Shown in pieces: positions 44,060-55,976 of a stretch of DNA of 64,000 nucleotides. The notes under the pieces were generated by a model, which saw nothing but the letters and a program-made list of their open reading frames with translations, did no database searches and had not been told where the DNA came from. This DNA comes from Alphaproteobacteria bacterium UBA1303 (GTDB taxonomy: Bacteria; Pseudomonadota; Alphaproteobacteria; Micropepsales; Micropepsaceae): NCBI GenBank assembly GCA_002307315.1, contig DBTZ01000049.1, positions 9,388-73,387 of the forward strand. Reading direction: 5' to 3'. The stretch's first letter is position 1. Every line of letters starts with the position of its first letter. Made by a program: the position numbers and the translations under genes.

Positions 44060-44620
44060 ATGGCAACGAATAAACCGGCAATATGCGTTTTTTGCGGCTC
44101 GGCCGCGGGCCTTGATCCAGCCTTTTCCGACGCGGCCGCCCGGATGGGCCGGCTGATCGGCGAGGCCGGGGCCAAATTGGTGTTCGGCGGCGGCGGCCAC
44201 GGCCTGATGGGCGAAACGGCGATGGCGGCCCGCAAGGCGGGCGCCGAAATCGTCGGTATCATGCCGGACTTCCTGCGCGCCTACGAATTGCCCCCATCCT
44301 GGGAACGGGAATTGATTCTTACCCCAGACATGCCGCAGCGCAAAACCCAATTGATGGATGTTTCCGATGCCTTCGTGGTGCTGCCCGGCGGCCCCGGCAC
44401 CATCGACGAGTTCTTCGAGGTGCTGGTCGCCGCCAGCCTAGGAGTGTTGTCCAAGCCGATCGTAGCGGTGAACGTAAAGGGGTATTTCACACCGCTGGAA
44501 GCGCTGATGGCGCACATGGAGGCGAACGGTTTCGTCCGCGAGGGCGTGCGCGAGCTTTATCGCTTGGTGGATACGCCGGAAGACGCGATGGTACACATCG
44601 CGGAGTTCCTACGCCGCTGA
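44060..44620 (+). CDS. LOG family protein (TIGR00730)
   Basis: A 186-residue protein of the LOG family, Rossmann-fold enzymes that cleave nucleoside 5'-monophosphates such as cytokinin riboside phosphates. The signature P-G-G-P-G-T-I-D-E-F-F-E is near residue 115 and C-V-F-C-G-S-A-A-G-like segment opens the protein. The gene ends within the last bases of rarD (convergent, 12-base overlap). The natural substrate in bacteria is uncertain. Confidence 0.93.
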   Translation: MATNKPAICVFCGSAAGLDPAFSDAAARMGRLIGEAGAKLVFGGGGHGLMGETAMAARKAGAEIVGIMPDFLRAYELPPSWERELILTPDMPQRKTQLMDVSDAFVVLPGGPGTIDEFFEVLVAASLGVLSKPIVAVNVKGYFTPLEALMAHMEANGFVREGVRELYRLVDTPEDAMVHIAEFLRR

Positions 44621-45508
44621 AGCGCGCCGCCGCTCAAGCTGCCCCTCGATGCCGACCAGGATCAGCGCGATCCAGATGCAGCCGAACGCCACGGCGTCGA
44701 CGGCGGTGAACGGCTCGCGAAAGACCGCAACCGCGATCAGCAGCGTGATGCTGGGCGAGAAATACTGCACGAAGCCCAAGGTCGAAAGCCGGATGCGCTT
44801 GGCCCCGGCGGCAAACAAGGCAAGCGGCACCGCGGTCACCGGCCCGCCGACGATCAACAACGCATCGGTGGCGAGCGAGGACGAGAAAAACGCGCCGGTG
44901 CCGGTCAGCCCCCAGAACGACACCAACCCCACCGTCAACGGAAACAGCATGCCGGTTTCGACCAGCAAGCCGCCGACGGCATCGATCGGCGCCAATTTGC
45001 GCACATAGCCGTAGAAGCCGAAGGTGACCGCCAGCCCCAGCGCGATCAGCGGCACATGGCCGATAAAGACCGCCTTGACCGCAACCGCCGCGCCAGCCAG
45101 CACCACCGCAGCAAGCCGAAGGCGCGACATCTTCTCGCCGAGCAACGCCACCCCCAGCACGATCGACAACAGCGGATTGATAAAATAGCCGAGCGAGGCT
45201 TCCACCACTTGGTGCAGCGAGATGCTGAAGATGTAGATCGTCCAGTTGGCCGAAATCAGCAGACTGGAGATCAGCAGCGTCCGCGCCAGCTTGGTGGTAC
45301 GCAAAGTCCGCCACAGTTCGGATATCCGCCCGCGCACCGCGGTGACGGCGCCGACGAAGATCGCGCACCACAAAATGCGATGGATGGCGATTTCGAACGG
45401 CGGCACCGCATCCAACAGCCGCCAGTAGAGCGGAAACAGGCCCCACAAAATGTACGACGCCGCGGCGAACACAATGCCGGCGGGATCGTCGCGCGGTTCC
45501 GGTTTCAT
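44609..45508 (-). CDS. rarD: RarD protein, EamA-type transporter
   Basis: A 299-residue ten-helix membrane protein of the RarD group in the drug/metabolite (EamA) superfamily. The group start G-I-V-F-A-A-A-S-Y-I-L-W-G-L-F-P-L-Y-W is near residue 11, and E-A-S-L-G-Y-F-I-N-P-L near residue 112 is diagnostic, with F-V-Q-Y-F-S-P-S near residue 245. E. coli RarD is tied to chloramphenicol tolerance; the physiological substrate is not known. It has its own start with no close upstream gene. Confidence 0.94.
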   Translation of the reverse strand: MKPEPRDDPAGIVFAAASYILWGLFPLYWRLLDAVPPFEIAIHRILWCAIFVGAVTAVRGRISELWRTLRTTKLARTLLISSLLISANWTIYIFSISLHQVVEASLGYFINPLLSIVLGVALLGEKMSRLRLAAVVLAGAAVAVKAVFIGHVPLIALGLAVTFGFYGYVRKLAPIDAVGGLLVETGMLFPLTVGLVSFWGLTGTGAFFSSSLATDALLIVGGPVTAVPLALFAAGAKRIRLSTLGFVQYFSPSITLLIAVAVFREPFTAVDAVAFGCIWIALILVGIEGQLERRRASAA

Positions 45509-45573
45509 TCGCCTGTGTCCGTCGCAGCCCGAATACGGTTCGGCACCATTTGTATTACCGCTCCCGGCATACC

Positions 45574-47168
45574 CTACACTTGCGCCCCGTCGCGCCGCAG
45601 TTTGTAGCAGATGGAATCGGTCAGCGCCTCGAACGAGGCATCGACGATATTCTCGGAAACCCCGACGGTGGACCAGCGCGCACCGTGTCCGTCCTTGAAC
45701 TCGACCAATACGCGGGTGATCGCCTCGGTACCCGAAGTGAGGATACGCACCTTGTAATCGACCAGTTCCAGATCGGCGAGAATGTCGCGATATTTCTTCA
45801 AGTCCTTGCGCAGCGCACCATTGAGCGCATCGATCGGACCGTGGCCGGTGCCGGCGTTGTACTGCTCCTCGCCGTCGACCGTCACCCGCACGGTGGCTTC
45901 CGACACATTGACCAGATCGCCGACGGCATTGTGGCGCTTCTCGACGATGACGCGGAAGTTCAGCACTTCGAAATACTGCGGTACATCGCCCAAAACGCGC
46001 CGGGCCAGAAGCTCGAACGAGGCATCGGCCCCGTCGTAGGCATAACCGAGATATTCGCGCTGCTTGATCTCTTCCAAAAGTTTGGCGATGCGCGGGTCCT
46101 TGGAATCGACCTCGATCTTCGCCTCGCCCAGACGGCTCAAAAGATTGGAACGCCCGGCCTGATCGGAAACCAGAATGGTGCGCACATTGCCCACGCTTTC
46201 CGGCGGCACATGCTCATAGGTGCGAGAATCCTTCAGCATCGCCGAGGAATGCAAGCCCCCTTTGTGGGCGAACGCCGCCGGCCCGACATAGGGCGCATGG
46301 CGGTCGGGCGCGCGGTTGAGGATTTCGTCCAACAGCCGCGAGACCCTGGTGATTTCCTTCAGATTCCCCGGCGCAATGCCGGTTTCGAAGGCGGAAGCGA
46401 ACGGCTCCTTCAGCATCAGGGTCGGGATCAGCGAACAAAGATTCGCATTGCCGCAGCGCTCGCCCAGGCCGTTCAGCGTGCCCTGCACCTGACGGGCGCC
46501 ACCGCGCACCGCCGCCAGACTGACGGCGGCGGCCAGACCGGCATCGTTATGGGCATGGATGCCGAGATTGGCCGCGGGCAGTTTGGCCTTCACCTCCGAG
46601 ACGATGCGGTAGACATCCTCGGGCATGGTGCCGCCGTTGGTGTCGCACAGCACGATCCAGCGCGCTCCGGCATTTTGCGCCGCCTCGATGCATTGCAGCG
46701 CATATGCCGGATTGGCCTTGTAACCGTCGAAGAAATGCTCGGCATCGAACAACGGTTCGCGCCCCTTCTCCTTCACCGCCTCGATCGATTGGGCGATGGC
46801 ATCCAGGTTCTCGCCGCGCGGAATGCCGAGCGCGACATCGACCTGGAAGTCCCAGGTCTTGCCGACCAGACAGACGCAATCGGCCGCCGCCTCCACCACC
46901 TGCGCGAAACCGGGATCGTTGGAAAGACTGCGCCCGGCCCGCTTGGTCATGCCGAAAGCGGTGAAGCGCGCGGTCTTCAGCGGCGGACGGGTGGCGAAGA
47001 AATCGCTGTCGGTCGGATTGGCGCCCGGCCAGCCGCCTTCGACGTAATCGATGCCCAATTTATCGAGTGCCAAAGCGATGCGGCGCTTGTCCTCGACGGA
47101 AAAATCCACCCCTTGGGTCTGCGCTCCGTCGCGCAACGTGGTATCGAACAGATAGAGCCGTTCCTTGG

Positions 47169-47172
<4 letters not shown>
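45574..47172 (-). CDS. cimA: Citramalate synthase
   Basis: A 532-residue enzyme that condenses pyruvate and acetyl-CoA to citramalate, feeding isoleucine synthesis without threonine deaminase. It has the DRE-TIM barrel: [10 protein letters not shown] near residue 9, the histidines in [10 protein letters not shown] near residue 205, and the C-terminal leucine/isoleucine-binding regulatory domain (LeuA_dimer). The G-A-Q-T-Q-G variant points to CimA rather than LeuA. Its start overlaps the stop of cysS by four bases. Confidence 0.94.
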
Positions 47173-48575
<1,403 letters not shown>

Positions 48576-48704
48576 GGCGGTCTCGTTAAGGGATGACTAG
48601 CGCTCATTAACCGAACGCTGCAATAAATCCAGGGATATGGGCGGGCAAAAGGGGGGCGATGCGGCGTCAGCCGCAAATTCGAATAGCGATGGTGGCGTAA
48701 AGCG

Positions 48705-50042
48705 TCACGCCGTTTCCCCTTTGAGCCGGGCGAGAGACTTCGCCCTTCCGATGAGGGGTAGCAGCTTTTTCAACTCCGGTCCATGCTCTTGACCGGTTAA
48801 CGCCAGCCGGAGGGGGTGAAACAGGTCGCGGCCCTTCGCCCCGGTGGCGGCCGATACCGCCTTGGTCCAGGCGGTCCAGGTGGCCTCGTCCCAGGGTTCG
48901 GGCGGCAGCAGCTCGGCGGCTTTGAGGCAAACCTGCACATTGTCGACGACCGGCGTCACCGGACCTGCGACCTGCCGCCAGATTTCGGCAATATCGGCAA
49001 AACGGGCCAGATTGGGCTTGGCCGCCTCCCAGAACGCCTCGCTATCGATGCCCGCCGCCTTCAGCCGCTCCGCCACCGCGGCAAAGCTAAGCCCATGCAG
49101 CAGGCGGGCGTTGAGCTTCAGAAGCTCGGCCGGGTCGAAATGGGCCGGCGCCCGGCCGATTTTATCCAGACCGAAGCCTTCGACCAGTTCCACCATCGCG
49201 GCATGGGGGGCAACCGCCTCCGACGTGCCGGTCTTGGCCAAATAGGACACCGCCGCCATCGGCTCCAACCCGTCCTCGCGCATACTTTTCAGCGACAGCG
49301 AGCCGATACGCTTGGACAGCGCCTCGCCGCCCGCCCCGATCAACAGCGGATGGTGGGCGAAGGCGGGGACCTTGGCGCCCAACGCTTCGAAGATTTCGAT
49401 CTGCACCGCGGTATTGGTGACGTGATCCTCGCCGCGGACGATGTGGCTGATGGCAAAATCGATGTCGTCCACCACCGAGGGAAGCGTGTACAAAAACCGC
49501 CCGTCCTCGCGGATCAGCACCGGATCGGACAGATGCGCGGTGTCGATTTCCACCGGTCCCCGGATCAGATCGACGAACGAGACCTTGGTTTGCGACAGCT
49601 TGAACCGCCAATGGGGTTTGCGGCCCTTGGCTTCCAGCGCGGCCCGTTCCTCGGCGGTGAGCTTGAGGGCGGCGCGGTCGTAGACCGGCGGCTTGCCCTG
49701 GCCGATCTGGCGCTGGCGGCGGCGGTCGAGTTCCAACGAGGTTTCAAAACAAGGATACAGCAGCCCGGCCGCCTTGAGTTTGTCGGCGGCGGCTTGATGG
49801 GCGGACTTGCGTTCCGACTGGCGGGCGAACAGATCGTGTTCGATCCCCAGCCATTTCAGGTCTTCGATAATCCCCGCCTCGTATTCCGGCTTGGAGCGTT
49901 CGGCATCGGTGTCGTCGATGCGCAGCAAAAACTTGCCGCCGGCCCTTTTGGCAATGAGATAGTTCAACACCGCGGTGCGGGCGTTGCCGACATGCAGCAA
50001 ACCGGTGGGCGACGGGGCAAAGCGAACAATGGTATCGGTCAT
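48705..50042 (-). CDS. gltX: Glutamyl-tRNA synthetase
   Basis: A 445-residue class I glutamyl-tRNA synthetase that charges tRNA-Glu (and tRNA-Gln where GatCAB is used). [13 protein letters not shown] replaces HIGH, R-I-D-D-T-D follows, and the KMSKS counterpart reads L-S-K-R-I-G-S-L-S, a variant common in the shorter alphaproteobacterial GltX. Its start overlaps the nadE stop by ATGA. Many alphaproteobacteria carry two gltX genes; whether another exists is not visible here. Confidence 0.94.
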   Translation of the reverse strand: MTDTIVRFAPSPTGLLHVGNARTAVLNYLIAKRAGGKFLLRIDDTDAERSKPEYEAGIIEDLKWLGIEHDLFARQSERKSAHQAAADKLKAAGLLYPCFETSLELDRRRQRQIGQGKPPVYDRAALKLTAEERAALEAKGRKPHWRFKLSQTKVSFVDLIRGPVEIDTAHLSDPVLIREDGRFLYTLPSVVDDIDFAISHIVRGEDHVTNTAVQIEIFEALGAKVPAFAHHPLLIGAGGEALSKRIGSLSLKSMREDGLEPMAAVSYLAKTGTSEAVAPHAAMVELVEGFGLDKIGRAPAHFDPAELLKLNARLLHGLSFAAVAERLKAAGIDSEAFWEAAKPNLARFADIAEIWRQVAGPVTPVVDNVQVCLKAAELLPPEPWDEATWTAWTKAVSAATGAKGRDLFHPLRLALTGQEHGPELKKLLPLIGRAKSLARLKGETA

Positions 50043-51694
50043 CTAGCGTCACGAAAAGCGTTGGTGATGGGATAGCGGCGGTCGCGGCCGAAGTTGCGCG
50101 GCCCGATCTTGACCCCGGGCGGAGCTTGACGGCGCTTGTATTCGGAAATGTACAACAGATGTTCGATGCGTTTGACGGTAGCCGGATCGAAACCCTTGGC
50201 CACCACATCTTCGAACGCCATCTCTTTTTCGACCAGACATTCGAGGATGCCGTCGAGAATTTCATAAGGCGGCAGCGAATCCTGGTCGGTTTGATTTTCC
50301 TTCAGCTCGGCGCTCGGCGGCTTGACGATGATGCGTTCGGGGATCACCTCGCCTTTCGGCCCCAATGCCCCGCCCGGCACATGCGCATTGCGCCAGCGCG
50401 ACAGCGTGAAGACATCCATCTTGTAGATGTCCTTCAGCACATTGTAGCCGCCGCACATATCGCCGTAGAGCGTGGCATAGCCGACGCTCATTTCCGATTT
50501 GTTGCCGGTGGTCAGCACCATCGGGCCGAACTTGTTCGACACCGCCATCAAAATCAGGCCGCGGATGCGCGACTGGATGTTCTCTTCGGTGGTGTCGGGC
50601 GCTTTACCGGCGAAGCTCGGCGCCAGCAGGGTGCCGAAGACCTTCACCGCCTCTTCGATGGCAACCGCTTCGTAGGAAACACCCAAGGCCCTGGCGCAAG
50701 CCTCGGCGTCCGTCAGGCTGTCGCTTGAGGTGAACTTCGAGGGCATCATCACGCAGCGCACCCGGTCCGGCCCCAGCGCATCCACCGCCACGGCAGCGGA
50801 GAGCGCAGAATCGATGCCGCCGGAAAGCCCCAACACCACGCCGGGGAAGCGGTTCTTGTTCACGTAGTCGGCCAAGCCCAGCATCATCGCCCGGTACATC
50901 GAGGTCTGGCGGTCTTCGACCGGAGCGATCTCGCCGGGCGAGCAAACCCATTTGCCGTTCGCGCGCATCCATTCGCTAACGACGCTCTCTTCTTCCCAGG
51001 GCTTCATCGCCAGCGCCAGCGAGCCGTCGGCATTGACGACGAACGAGGCGCCGTCGAACACCACCTCGTCCTGGCCGCAAATCTGATTGAGATAGGCCAG
51101 CGGCAGCCCCGCCTCCTTCACCCGCGCGCGCACCAGATCGAGGCGGACGTCTTCCTTGCCCACTTCGTAGGGCGAGCCGTTGGGCACCAGCAGCAGTTCG
51201 GCCCAAGCATCCGCCAGATGGCGGCACACCTCGGGGGACCACACGTCCTCGCAGATCGGCACGCCGATCCGTATCCCCCGCACGGTCAGCGGCGTCGGCA
51301 ACGGCCCGGCGGCAAACACCCGCTTCTCGTCGAACACGCCGTAATTGGGCAGATCGCATTTCAGGGTGCGACCGAGAACCTTGCCGTCGTCGAGATGCGC
51401 CACCGCGTTGTAGAGCTTGCCCTCTTCGCGCCACGGCGTGCCGATCAGCACCGCCGGACCGCCGTCAAGCGTATCGCGGGCGAAATCCTCGACCGCGGCG
51501 CTGGCATCGTCTTGGAAGGCGCGCTTGAGGATCAGATCCTCGGGCGGATAGCCGGTGACAAACAGTTCCGAAAACAGAATAATGTCGGCCGAGCGCGCGC
51601 CCCCACGGGCGGCCCGCGCCTTTTTCAGGTTGCCGGCGATGTCGCCCATGCAGGGGTTGATCTGGGCCAGCGCAATGCGCAAACGATCTGTCAT
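50039..51694 (-). CDS. nadE: Glutamine-dependent NAD+ synthetase
   Basis: A 551-residue enzyme that makes NAD from nicotinate adenine dinucleotide, with ammonia supplied by its own glutaminase domain. The N-terminal nitrilase-type domain (residues 1-255) has Glu in [14 protein letters not shown] near residue 44, Lys in [10 protein letters not shown] near residue 113 and Cys in P-I-C-E-D-V-W near residue 150. The synthetase domain has the P-loop [10 protein letters not shown] near residue 290. It is upstream of gltX in the same transcript. Confidence 0.95.
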   Translation of the reverse strand: MTDRLRIALAQINPCMGDIAGNLKKARAARGGARSADIILFSELFVTGYPPEDLILKRAFQDDASAAVEDFARDTLDGGPAVLIGTPWREEGKLYNAVAHLDDGKVLGRTLKCDLPNYGVFDEKRVFAAGPLPTPLTVRGIRIGVPICEDVWSPEVCRHLADAWAELLLVPNGSPYEVGKEDVRLDLVRARVKEAGLPLAYLNQICGQDEVVFDGASFVVNADGSLALAMKPWEEESVVSEWMRANGKWVCSPGEIAPVEDRQTSMYRAMMLGLADYVNKNRFPGVVLGLSGGIDSALSAAVAVDALGPDRVRCVMMPSKFTSSDSLTDAEACARALGVSYEAVAIEEAVKVFGTLLAPSFAGKAPDTTEENIQSRIRGLILMAVSNKFGPMVLTTGNKSEMSVGYATLYGDMCGGYNVLKDIYKMDVFTLSRWRNAHVPGGALGPKGEVIPERIIVKPPSAELKENQTDQDSLPPYEILDGILECLVEKEMAFEDVVAKGFDPATVKRIEHLLYISEYKRRQAPPGVKIGPRNFGRDRRYPITNAFRDAR

Positions 51695-51737
51695 GCGCCG
51701 TTCTTAGCGCGCTATGCCGCCAATAAAAAGTGCGTCT

Positions 51738-52715
51738 TCAGTTCGCGGAGGCAACGAGATCGGCCAGGGCGGATTTGCGCACCGGGACGGAGCGTTCCGC
51801 CGCCTCGTCGATCATCAGCGCGGTGGCAAGCGCCTTGCGGGCCTCGCGCGGGCGAACCAGCGGGTCGGTATGGGTGCGCACCGCATGAACGAAGCCGGAC
51901 ACCGATTCGCCCAGGGGGTCGTTCATTTCCAGCGGATGAAGCGGACGCGGCGTGGTGTTGGTCACCTGACGGGTGAGGAAGTCGATCTCGACCACGCCGT
52001 CGGCATAGACCGCACGCATGCCGCGCTTGCGCTCGGCAATGCGGCTGGCTTCCAGGCGGGCGATGGCGCCGCCCTCGAACATCACCATGGCGGAGACTTC
52101 GTCGGGAAAAGCCGATTTTTCGATTTTGGCGGCCGCTTTGACGTTGCGCACCTTGCCGGGGATCAGCCGGTGGATCAAATCGAGATCGTGGATCATCAAA
52201 TCGAGCACGATGGAAACGTCGGCGCCACGGCCCGACCACGGCCCCATCCGCCAGCAGGAAACTTCCAGCGGCGTCTCGGCATAGTCCAGCAGCCCGGTGC
52301 GGGCGAAAACGAAGCGTTCCTGATGATCGACGGTGAGAACCCGGCCGGTGCCTTCGGCCAATTCGATCAGTTCGTCGGCATCCTCAATCGAGGTGGCGAT
52401 CGGCTTTTCGACCATCACATGGGCGCCGGAATTCAAAAAGGCGCGGACGATTTCGGCATGGGTCACCGCCGGCGTCGCCACGGTGACGAGGTCGACCTGT
52501 CCCAAAAGGGTGCGCCAGTCGTCGGTGACGGCACAACCATGCAGCTCCGCCATCGCCTTCTGCACCTCGGGCGAGGGATCGGCAACCGCCGCCAACTCGA
52601 CGCCTTCGATGGCGCGGTACTTCGTGGCATGATGGCGACCGAAGGCCCCGGCGCCGATCACGGCGGCACGTAAAGGCTCGTTGGCGGAAGCGAAACGGAA
52701 TGGCGACACGGGCAA
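51738..52715 (-). CDS. Gfo/Idh/MocA family oxidoreductase
   Basis: A 325-residue dehydrogenase of the Gfo/Idh/MocA family. The NAD(P) motif A-V-I-G-A-G-A-F-G-R-H-H is near residue 19 and the E-K-P-I-A catalytic-lysine motif near residue 98. The second domain has an E-V-S-C-W strand and Y-A-D-G-V-V-E-I. Members act on sugar or inositol derivatives; here no sugar pathway lies beside it, though LpxI-associated UDP-sugar enzymes are similar. Substrate unknown. Confidence 0.9.
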   Translation of the reverse strand: MPVSPFRFASANEPLRAAVIGAGAFGRHHATKYRAIEGVELAAVADPSPEVQKAMAELHGCAVTDDWRTLLGQVDLVTVATPAVTHAEIVRAFLNSGAHVMVEKPIATSIEDADELIELAEGTGRVLTVDHQERFVFARTGLLDYAETPLEVSCWRMGPWSGRGADVSIVLDLMIHDLDLIHRLIPGKVRNVKAAAKIEKSAFPDEVSAMVMFEGGAIARLEASRIAERKRGMRAVYADGVVEIDFLTRQVTNTTPRPLHPLEMNDPLGESVSGFVHAVRTHTDPLVRPREARKALATALMIDEAAERSVPVRKSALADLVASAN

Positions 52716-52861
52716 ATCCCCCGAAATTTCAGTGGTATAAGGGGGAGAAACCGCTGCCGGGGCGAGTCATAAAATGTTTCGTCTTGTTACACCTGTGGCC
52801 GAAATTAGGCTAACGTTCATTAGCTGTAAGGGTTTTAGATGGTTAAGGAGCCGTTACCGGA

Positions 52862-53860
52862 ATGGAAAAAAATCGCGATATACGGCTGGCGGCCCACCCT
52901 GACGGCCTTCCCAGCCCGTCCGACTTCCGCCTCAACGTAGGCGCCGTCCCCTCGCCCGGAGGCGACCAAGTGCTCGTGCGCAACCTATACATGTCGGTCG
53001 ATCCCTACATGCGCGGGCGGCTTTCCGGTGCCGCGTCCTATGTTTCGCCATTCCAGATCGGCGAGGTTTTGTCGGGCGGCGCGCTCGGCAAGGTGGTGAA
53101 AGGTGCAGCCGAAGGGTTCGCGCCCGGCGATTATGTGGTGAGCCAAAACGGCTGGCGCGAATGGTTCGTCTCCGACGGCAAAGGCATGCGCAAGATCGAT
53201 TCCAAGCGGGCGCCGCTCACCGCTCACCTCGGCGTGCTCGGCACGACCGGGATGACCGCCTATGTCGGGATGAAGAAAATCTGCGAGGCCAAGCCCGAGG
53301 ACCGGGTGCTGGTCTCCGCCGCCGCCGGCGCGGTCGGCTCCATCGTCTGCCAGATCGCGCGAAATTTGGGATGCCGGATCGTCGGCCTCGCCGGCACCGA
53401 GGAAAAATGCGCCTACTTGCGCGACGAGTTGCAGGTGCGGGCGATCGATTACCGCGCCGGCGATCTGCTTGAAGCGATCATGGCGGCAAGCCCGGCCGGC
53501 ATCGACCTCTATTTCGACAACGTCGGCGGCTCGCAGCTTGCCGCCGCCCTGCAAGCGATGCGCGATTTTGGCCGCATCGTCGCCTGCGGCATGATCGAAA
53601 CCTACAACGGCGGCGGCACCGCGCCGCCGCTGACGCCCATCGTTTCGAAGCGCCTGACCATGCGCGGCTTCATCGTCGGCGACCATGCCGAGATACGCGA
53701 GCGGTTCGAAAAGGACATGCTGCGCTGGATCGGCGACGGCACCGTCACCTGGCGCGAAACCATCGTCGAAGGCATCGAGAACGCGCCCGCCGCGCTTATC
53801 GATCTGTTCAAAGGCGGCAACATCGGCAAGATGCTGGTGAAGCTGGCCGAGGACGACTGA
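52862..53860 (+). CDS. NADP-dependent MDR oxidoreductase (CurA/leukotriene B4 reductase-like)
   Basis: A 332-residue medium-chain reductase without zinc, of the group acting on alpha,beta-unsaturated ketones (CurA, prostaglandin reductase). Family marks are S-V-D-P-Y-M-R-G-R near residue 45, G-T-T-G-M-T-A-Y near residue 125, the coenzyme site A-A-A-G-A-V-G-S near residue 155 and Y-F-D-N-V-G-G near residue 215. It is transcribed alone, divergent from the Gfo/Idh gene. Confidence 0.93.
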   Translation: MEKNRDIRLAAHPDGLPSPSDFRLNVGAVPSPGGDQVLVRNLYMSVDPYMRGRLSGAASYVSPFQIGEVLSGGALGKVVKGAAEGFAPGDYVVSQNGWREWFVSDGKGMRKIDSKRAPLTAHLGVLGTTGMTAYVGMKKICEAKPEDRVLVSAAAGAVGSIVCQIARNLGCRIVGLAGTEEKCAYLRDELQVRAIDYRAGDLLEAIMAASPAGIDLYFDNVGGSQLAAALQAMRDFGRIVACGMIETYNGGGTAPPLTPIVSKRLTMRGFIVGDHAEIRERFEKDMLRWIGDGTVTWRETIVEGIENAPAALIDLFKGGNIGKMLVKLAEDD

Positions 53861-53884
53861 GAATGCCCCCGGGCTCCGCCACAA

Positions 53885-53954
53885 AGCGCTTCATACCCGA
53901 AAACCGGTTCCCACCCCGCAACGCGTGCGGGGCAGGTTTTTTCGGTGAAGCGCT
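53885..53954. repeat. Dispersed palindromic repeat, copy 4, with a nested hairpin
   Basis: The outer parts match the 2191 element (AGCGCTTCATACCCGAAAACCGG and TTTCGGTGAAGCGCT in two pieces), but the centre holds an extra GC-rich hairpin CCCCGCA/TGCGGGG. It ends exactly against the stop codon of rpiA. Confidence 0.75.
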
Positions 53955-54659
53955 CTATCTTACCGGCTTGATAACCTCGACCCCGCCCGCGCGGGCCAGC
54001 ACCAAGGCTTCCGCCATGCCGACGAACAGCCCGTGTTCGACCACGCCGGGAAGGCAGGACAACGCATCGGCCAGAGCGGGAACGTCGGTGATTTCGCCGA
54101 AGGTGCAGTCGTAGATCAGGTTACCGTTGTCGGTTTTAAACGGCGCGCCGTTCTTGTGGCGCAGGGCGATGGGAATGTCGCCGTAGCCGAATGCCGTCGC
54201 GGTCTTGGCGATGTGCATCCGGGTGACCGGATGGGAAAACTCCACCACCTCGACGGGCAGCGGAAAGCGGCCGAGATGCTTCACCCATTTGCGCTCGTCG
54301 GCGATGACGATCAGCCGTTCGGCGGCGGCCTCGACGATCTTCTCGCGGGTCAGCGCCCCGCCGCCGCCCTTGATGAGATCGAGTGCCGGGTCGGCCTCGT
54401 CGGCCCCGTCCACCGCCAGATCGAGCGGTGCCAAATCGGCCAAAGGCGCCAGCGCGATGCCGAGGCTGCGCGCCTTTTGGGTAATGTCGTTCGAGGTGGC
54501 GGTGCAGATGACGTTGAGACCGTCGCGCACCTTCATGCCCAAAAGCTCGACGAAAGCCGCCGAGGTGCTGCCCGAACCGAGACCGAGCTTCATGCCGGGT
54601 TCGACGAATTCGAGCGCCTTGGCAGCGGCGGCGTATTTCAGTGCTTCCGTGTCGTTCAT
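53955..54659 (-). CDS. rpiA: Ribose-5-phosphate isomerase A
   Basis: A 234-residue RpiA that interconverts ribose-5-phosphate and ribulose-5-phosphate. The phosphate loop G-L-G-S-G-S-T-S-A near residue 27, D-G-A-D-E-A-D near residue 86, K-G-G-G-G-A-L-T-R-E-K near residue 98 (catalytic Glu/Lys region) and the C-terminal H-G-L-F are present. Full length for the family. The start is M-N-D-T-E-A-L-K. It is divergent from the glycosyltransferase gene. Confidence 0.95.
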   Translation of the reverse strand: MNDTEALKYAAAAKALEFVEPGMKLGLGSGSTSAAFVELLGMKVRDGLNVICTATSNDITQKARSLGIALAPLADLAPLDLAVDGADEADPALDLIKGGGGALTREKIVEAAAERLIVIADERKWVKHLGRFPLPVEVVEFSHPVTRMHIAKTATAFGYGDIPIALRHKNGAPFKTDNGNLIYDCTFGEITDVPALADALSCLPGVVEHGLFVGMAEALVLARAGGVEVIKPVR

Positions 54660-54784
54660 GAGCGGAAATGAAGCCGAACTTTGCGTCCGGGTAAAGCGAT
54701 ATTATGTCCCGGCCGCAATTGCGTCCCCCAAGGCGAGCGCCTATCTTTCCGCCGCCCCCGGGAAGACATTTCCAGAAGATCGAT

Positions 54785-55930
54785 ATGCCGGTGAATGTCC
54801 TGATCGAAGGCTGGCGCGGGATTAATCATTCCTACGCGCTGGTCAATCAGTTCCAACTCTTGGCGCTGATGCGGCGCCCCGAGGTGCGCCTGTTCCATCG
54901 CGACCTGCCGTTCTACGATCCGAACTGGAATCCCGCGCTCAACGCCAGCGGCCTCCGGCCGGGCGATGCGGCGAAGATCGCCGCCTTGAGCGCACCACCG
55001 GGGGATGTCGACATCGTCTACCGCATCGCCTTTCCCTTCCGTCATTACGGTGCCGACAGCCGCCGGATCTTCTGCTTCGGCACCTGCGAGTCGCAGCGTC
55101 TCGAACCGTTCGGCATTTACCGCGGCGAGGAATGCCGCCGCACCTACGCCAACGATGCGGTCGAAATCGTCACCCCCTCGCGGTGGTCGGCGCAAGGCTT
55201 CCTCAAGGCCGGCTTTCGTCCCGAGGCGGTGCATGTGGTGCCGCACGGCATCGAGCCGTCGTATTTTTATCCGCTGTCGGGCGAGGAACGCGCCGCTATC
55301 CGCGCCGATTTAGGCCTGCCGCCCGATGCCTTCGTGTTTCTCAACGCCGGGGCGATGACCGGCAACAAGGGCATCGATACGCTGATCCTGGCCTTCGCCG
55401 AAATCCGCCGCCGCTACCCGCAGGCGATGTTGCTGTTGAAGGACCAACGGAACCTCTACAGCCGGAGCAGCGCCCAGGGCGTGATCGCCGGTCTGCGCAA
55501 CAGCGTACCCGAACGGCTGGATAGTACGGTTCTGCATGCGATCAAAACCAACGGTGCCAATTTCGCACTGGCCGATCTGCGCCTGCTTTACGGCGCCTGC
55601 GACGCCTATGTGTCGCCCTACCGCGCCGAGGGGTTCAACTTGACGCCGCTGGAGGCGGCGGCCTGCGGCATACCGATCGCCGTAACCAAGGGCGGCTCGA
55701 CCGACGATTACGCCGATCCGCTGTTCGCGTTGGATGTGGCGGCCCGAACCGTCACCGCCGACGGAGGAACCGCCCTGGAGCCGGAACTCGACAGTCTGAT
55801 CGCCGTCATGGAGGCGATGATCGAACGGCGCACGCCGCAGATCGACATGAAAGAGGGCGCGGCCTGGATCGCGGAACATTTCACCTGGGACCGCGCCGCG
55901 GCAATGCTGACGGATTTGTTCGCCCGTTGA
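54785..55930 (+). CDS. Family 4-type glycosyltransferase
   Basis: A 381-residue glycosyltransferase with the GT-B fold. The C-terminal domain has L-N-A-G-A-M-T-G-N-K-G-I-D near residue 185 and the donor-site motif Y-R-A-E-G-F-N-L-T-P-L-E-A-A-A-C-G near residue 280. The N-terminal domain begins N-V-L-I-E-G-W-R-G-I-N-H-S-Y. The sugar donor and acceptor are unknown and no polysaccharide operon surrounds it. The ATG at 54785 is preferred; the frame reaches 54704 with a proline-rich, unlikely N-terminus. Confidence 0.88.
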   Translation: MPVNVLIEGWRGINHSYALVNQFQLLALMRRPEVRLFHRDLPFYDPNWNPALNASGLRPGDAAKIAALSAPPGDVDIVYRIAFPFRHYGADSRRIFCFGTCESQRLEPFGIYRGEECRRTYANDAVEIVTPSRWSAQGFLKAGFRPEAVHVVPHGIEPSYFYPLSGEERAAIRADLGLPPDAFVFLNAGAMTGNKGIDTLILAFAEIRRRYPQAMLLLKDQRNLYSRSSAQGVIAGLRNSVPERLDSTVLHAIKTNGANFALADLRLLYGACDAYVSPYRAEGFNLTPLEAAACGIPIAVTKGGSTDDYADPLFALDVAARTVTADGGTALEPELDSLIAVMEAMIERRTPQIDMKEGAAWIAEHFTWDRAAAMLTDLFAR

Positions 55931-55976
55931 TCTCCGGCGTAGGGTATTCTCCACCCGATTTGATCCGGCCGGAACC

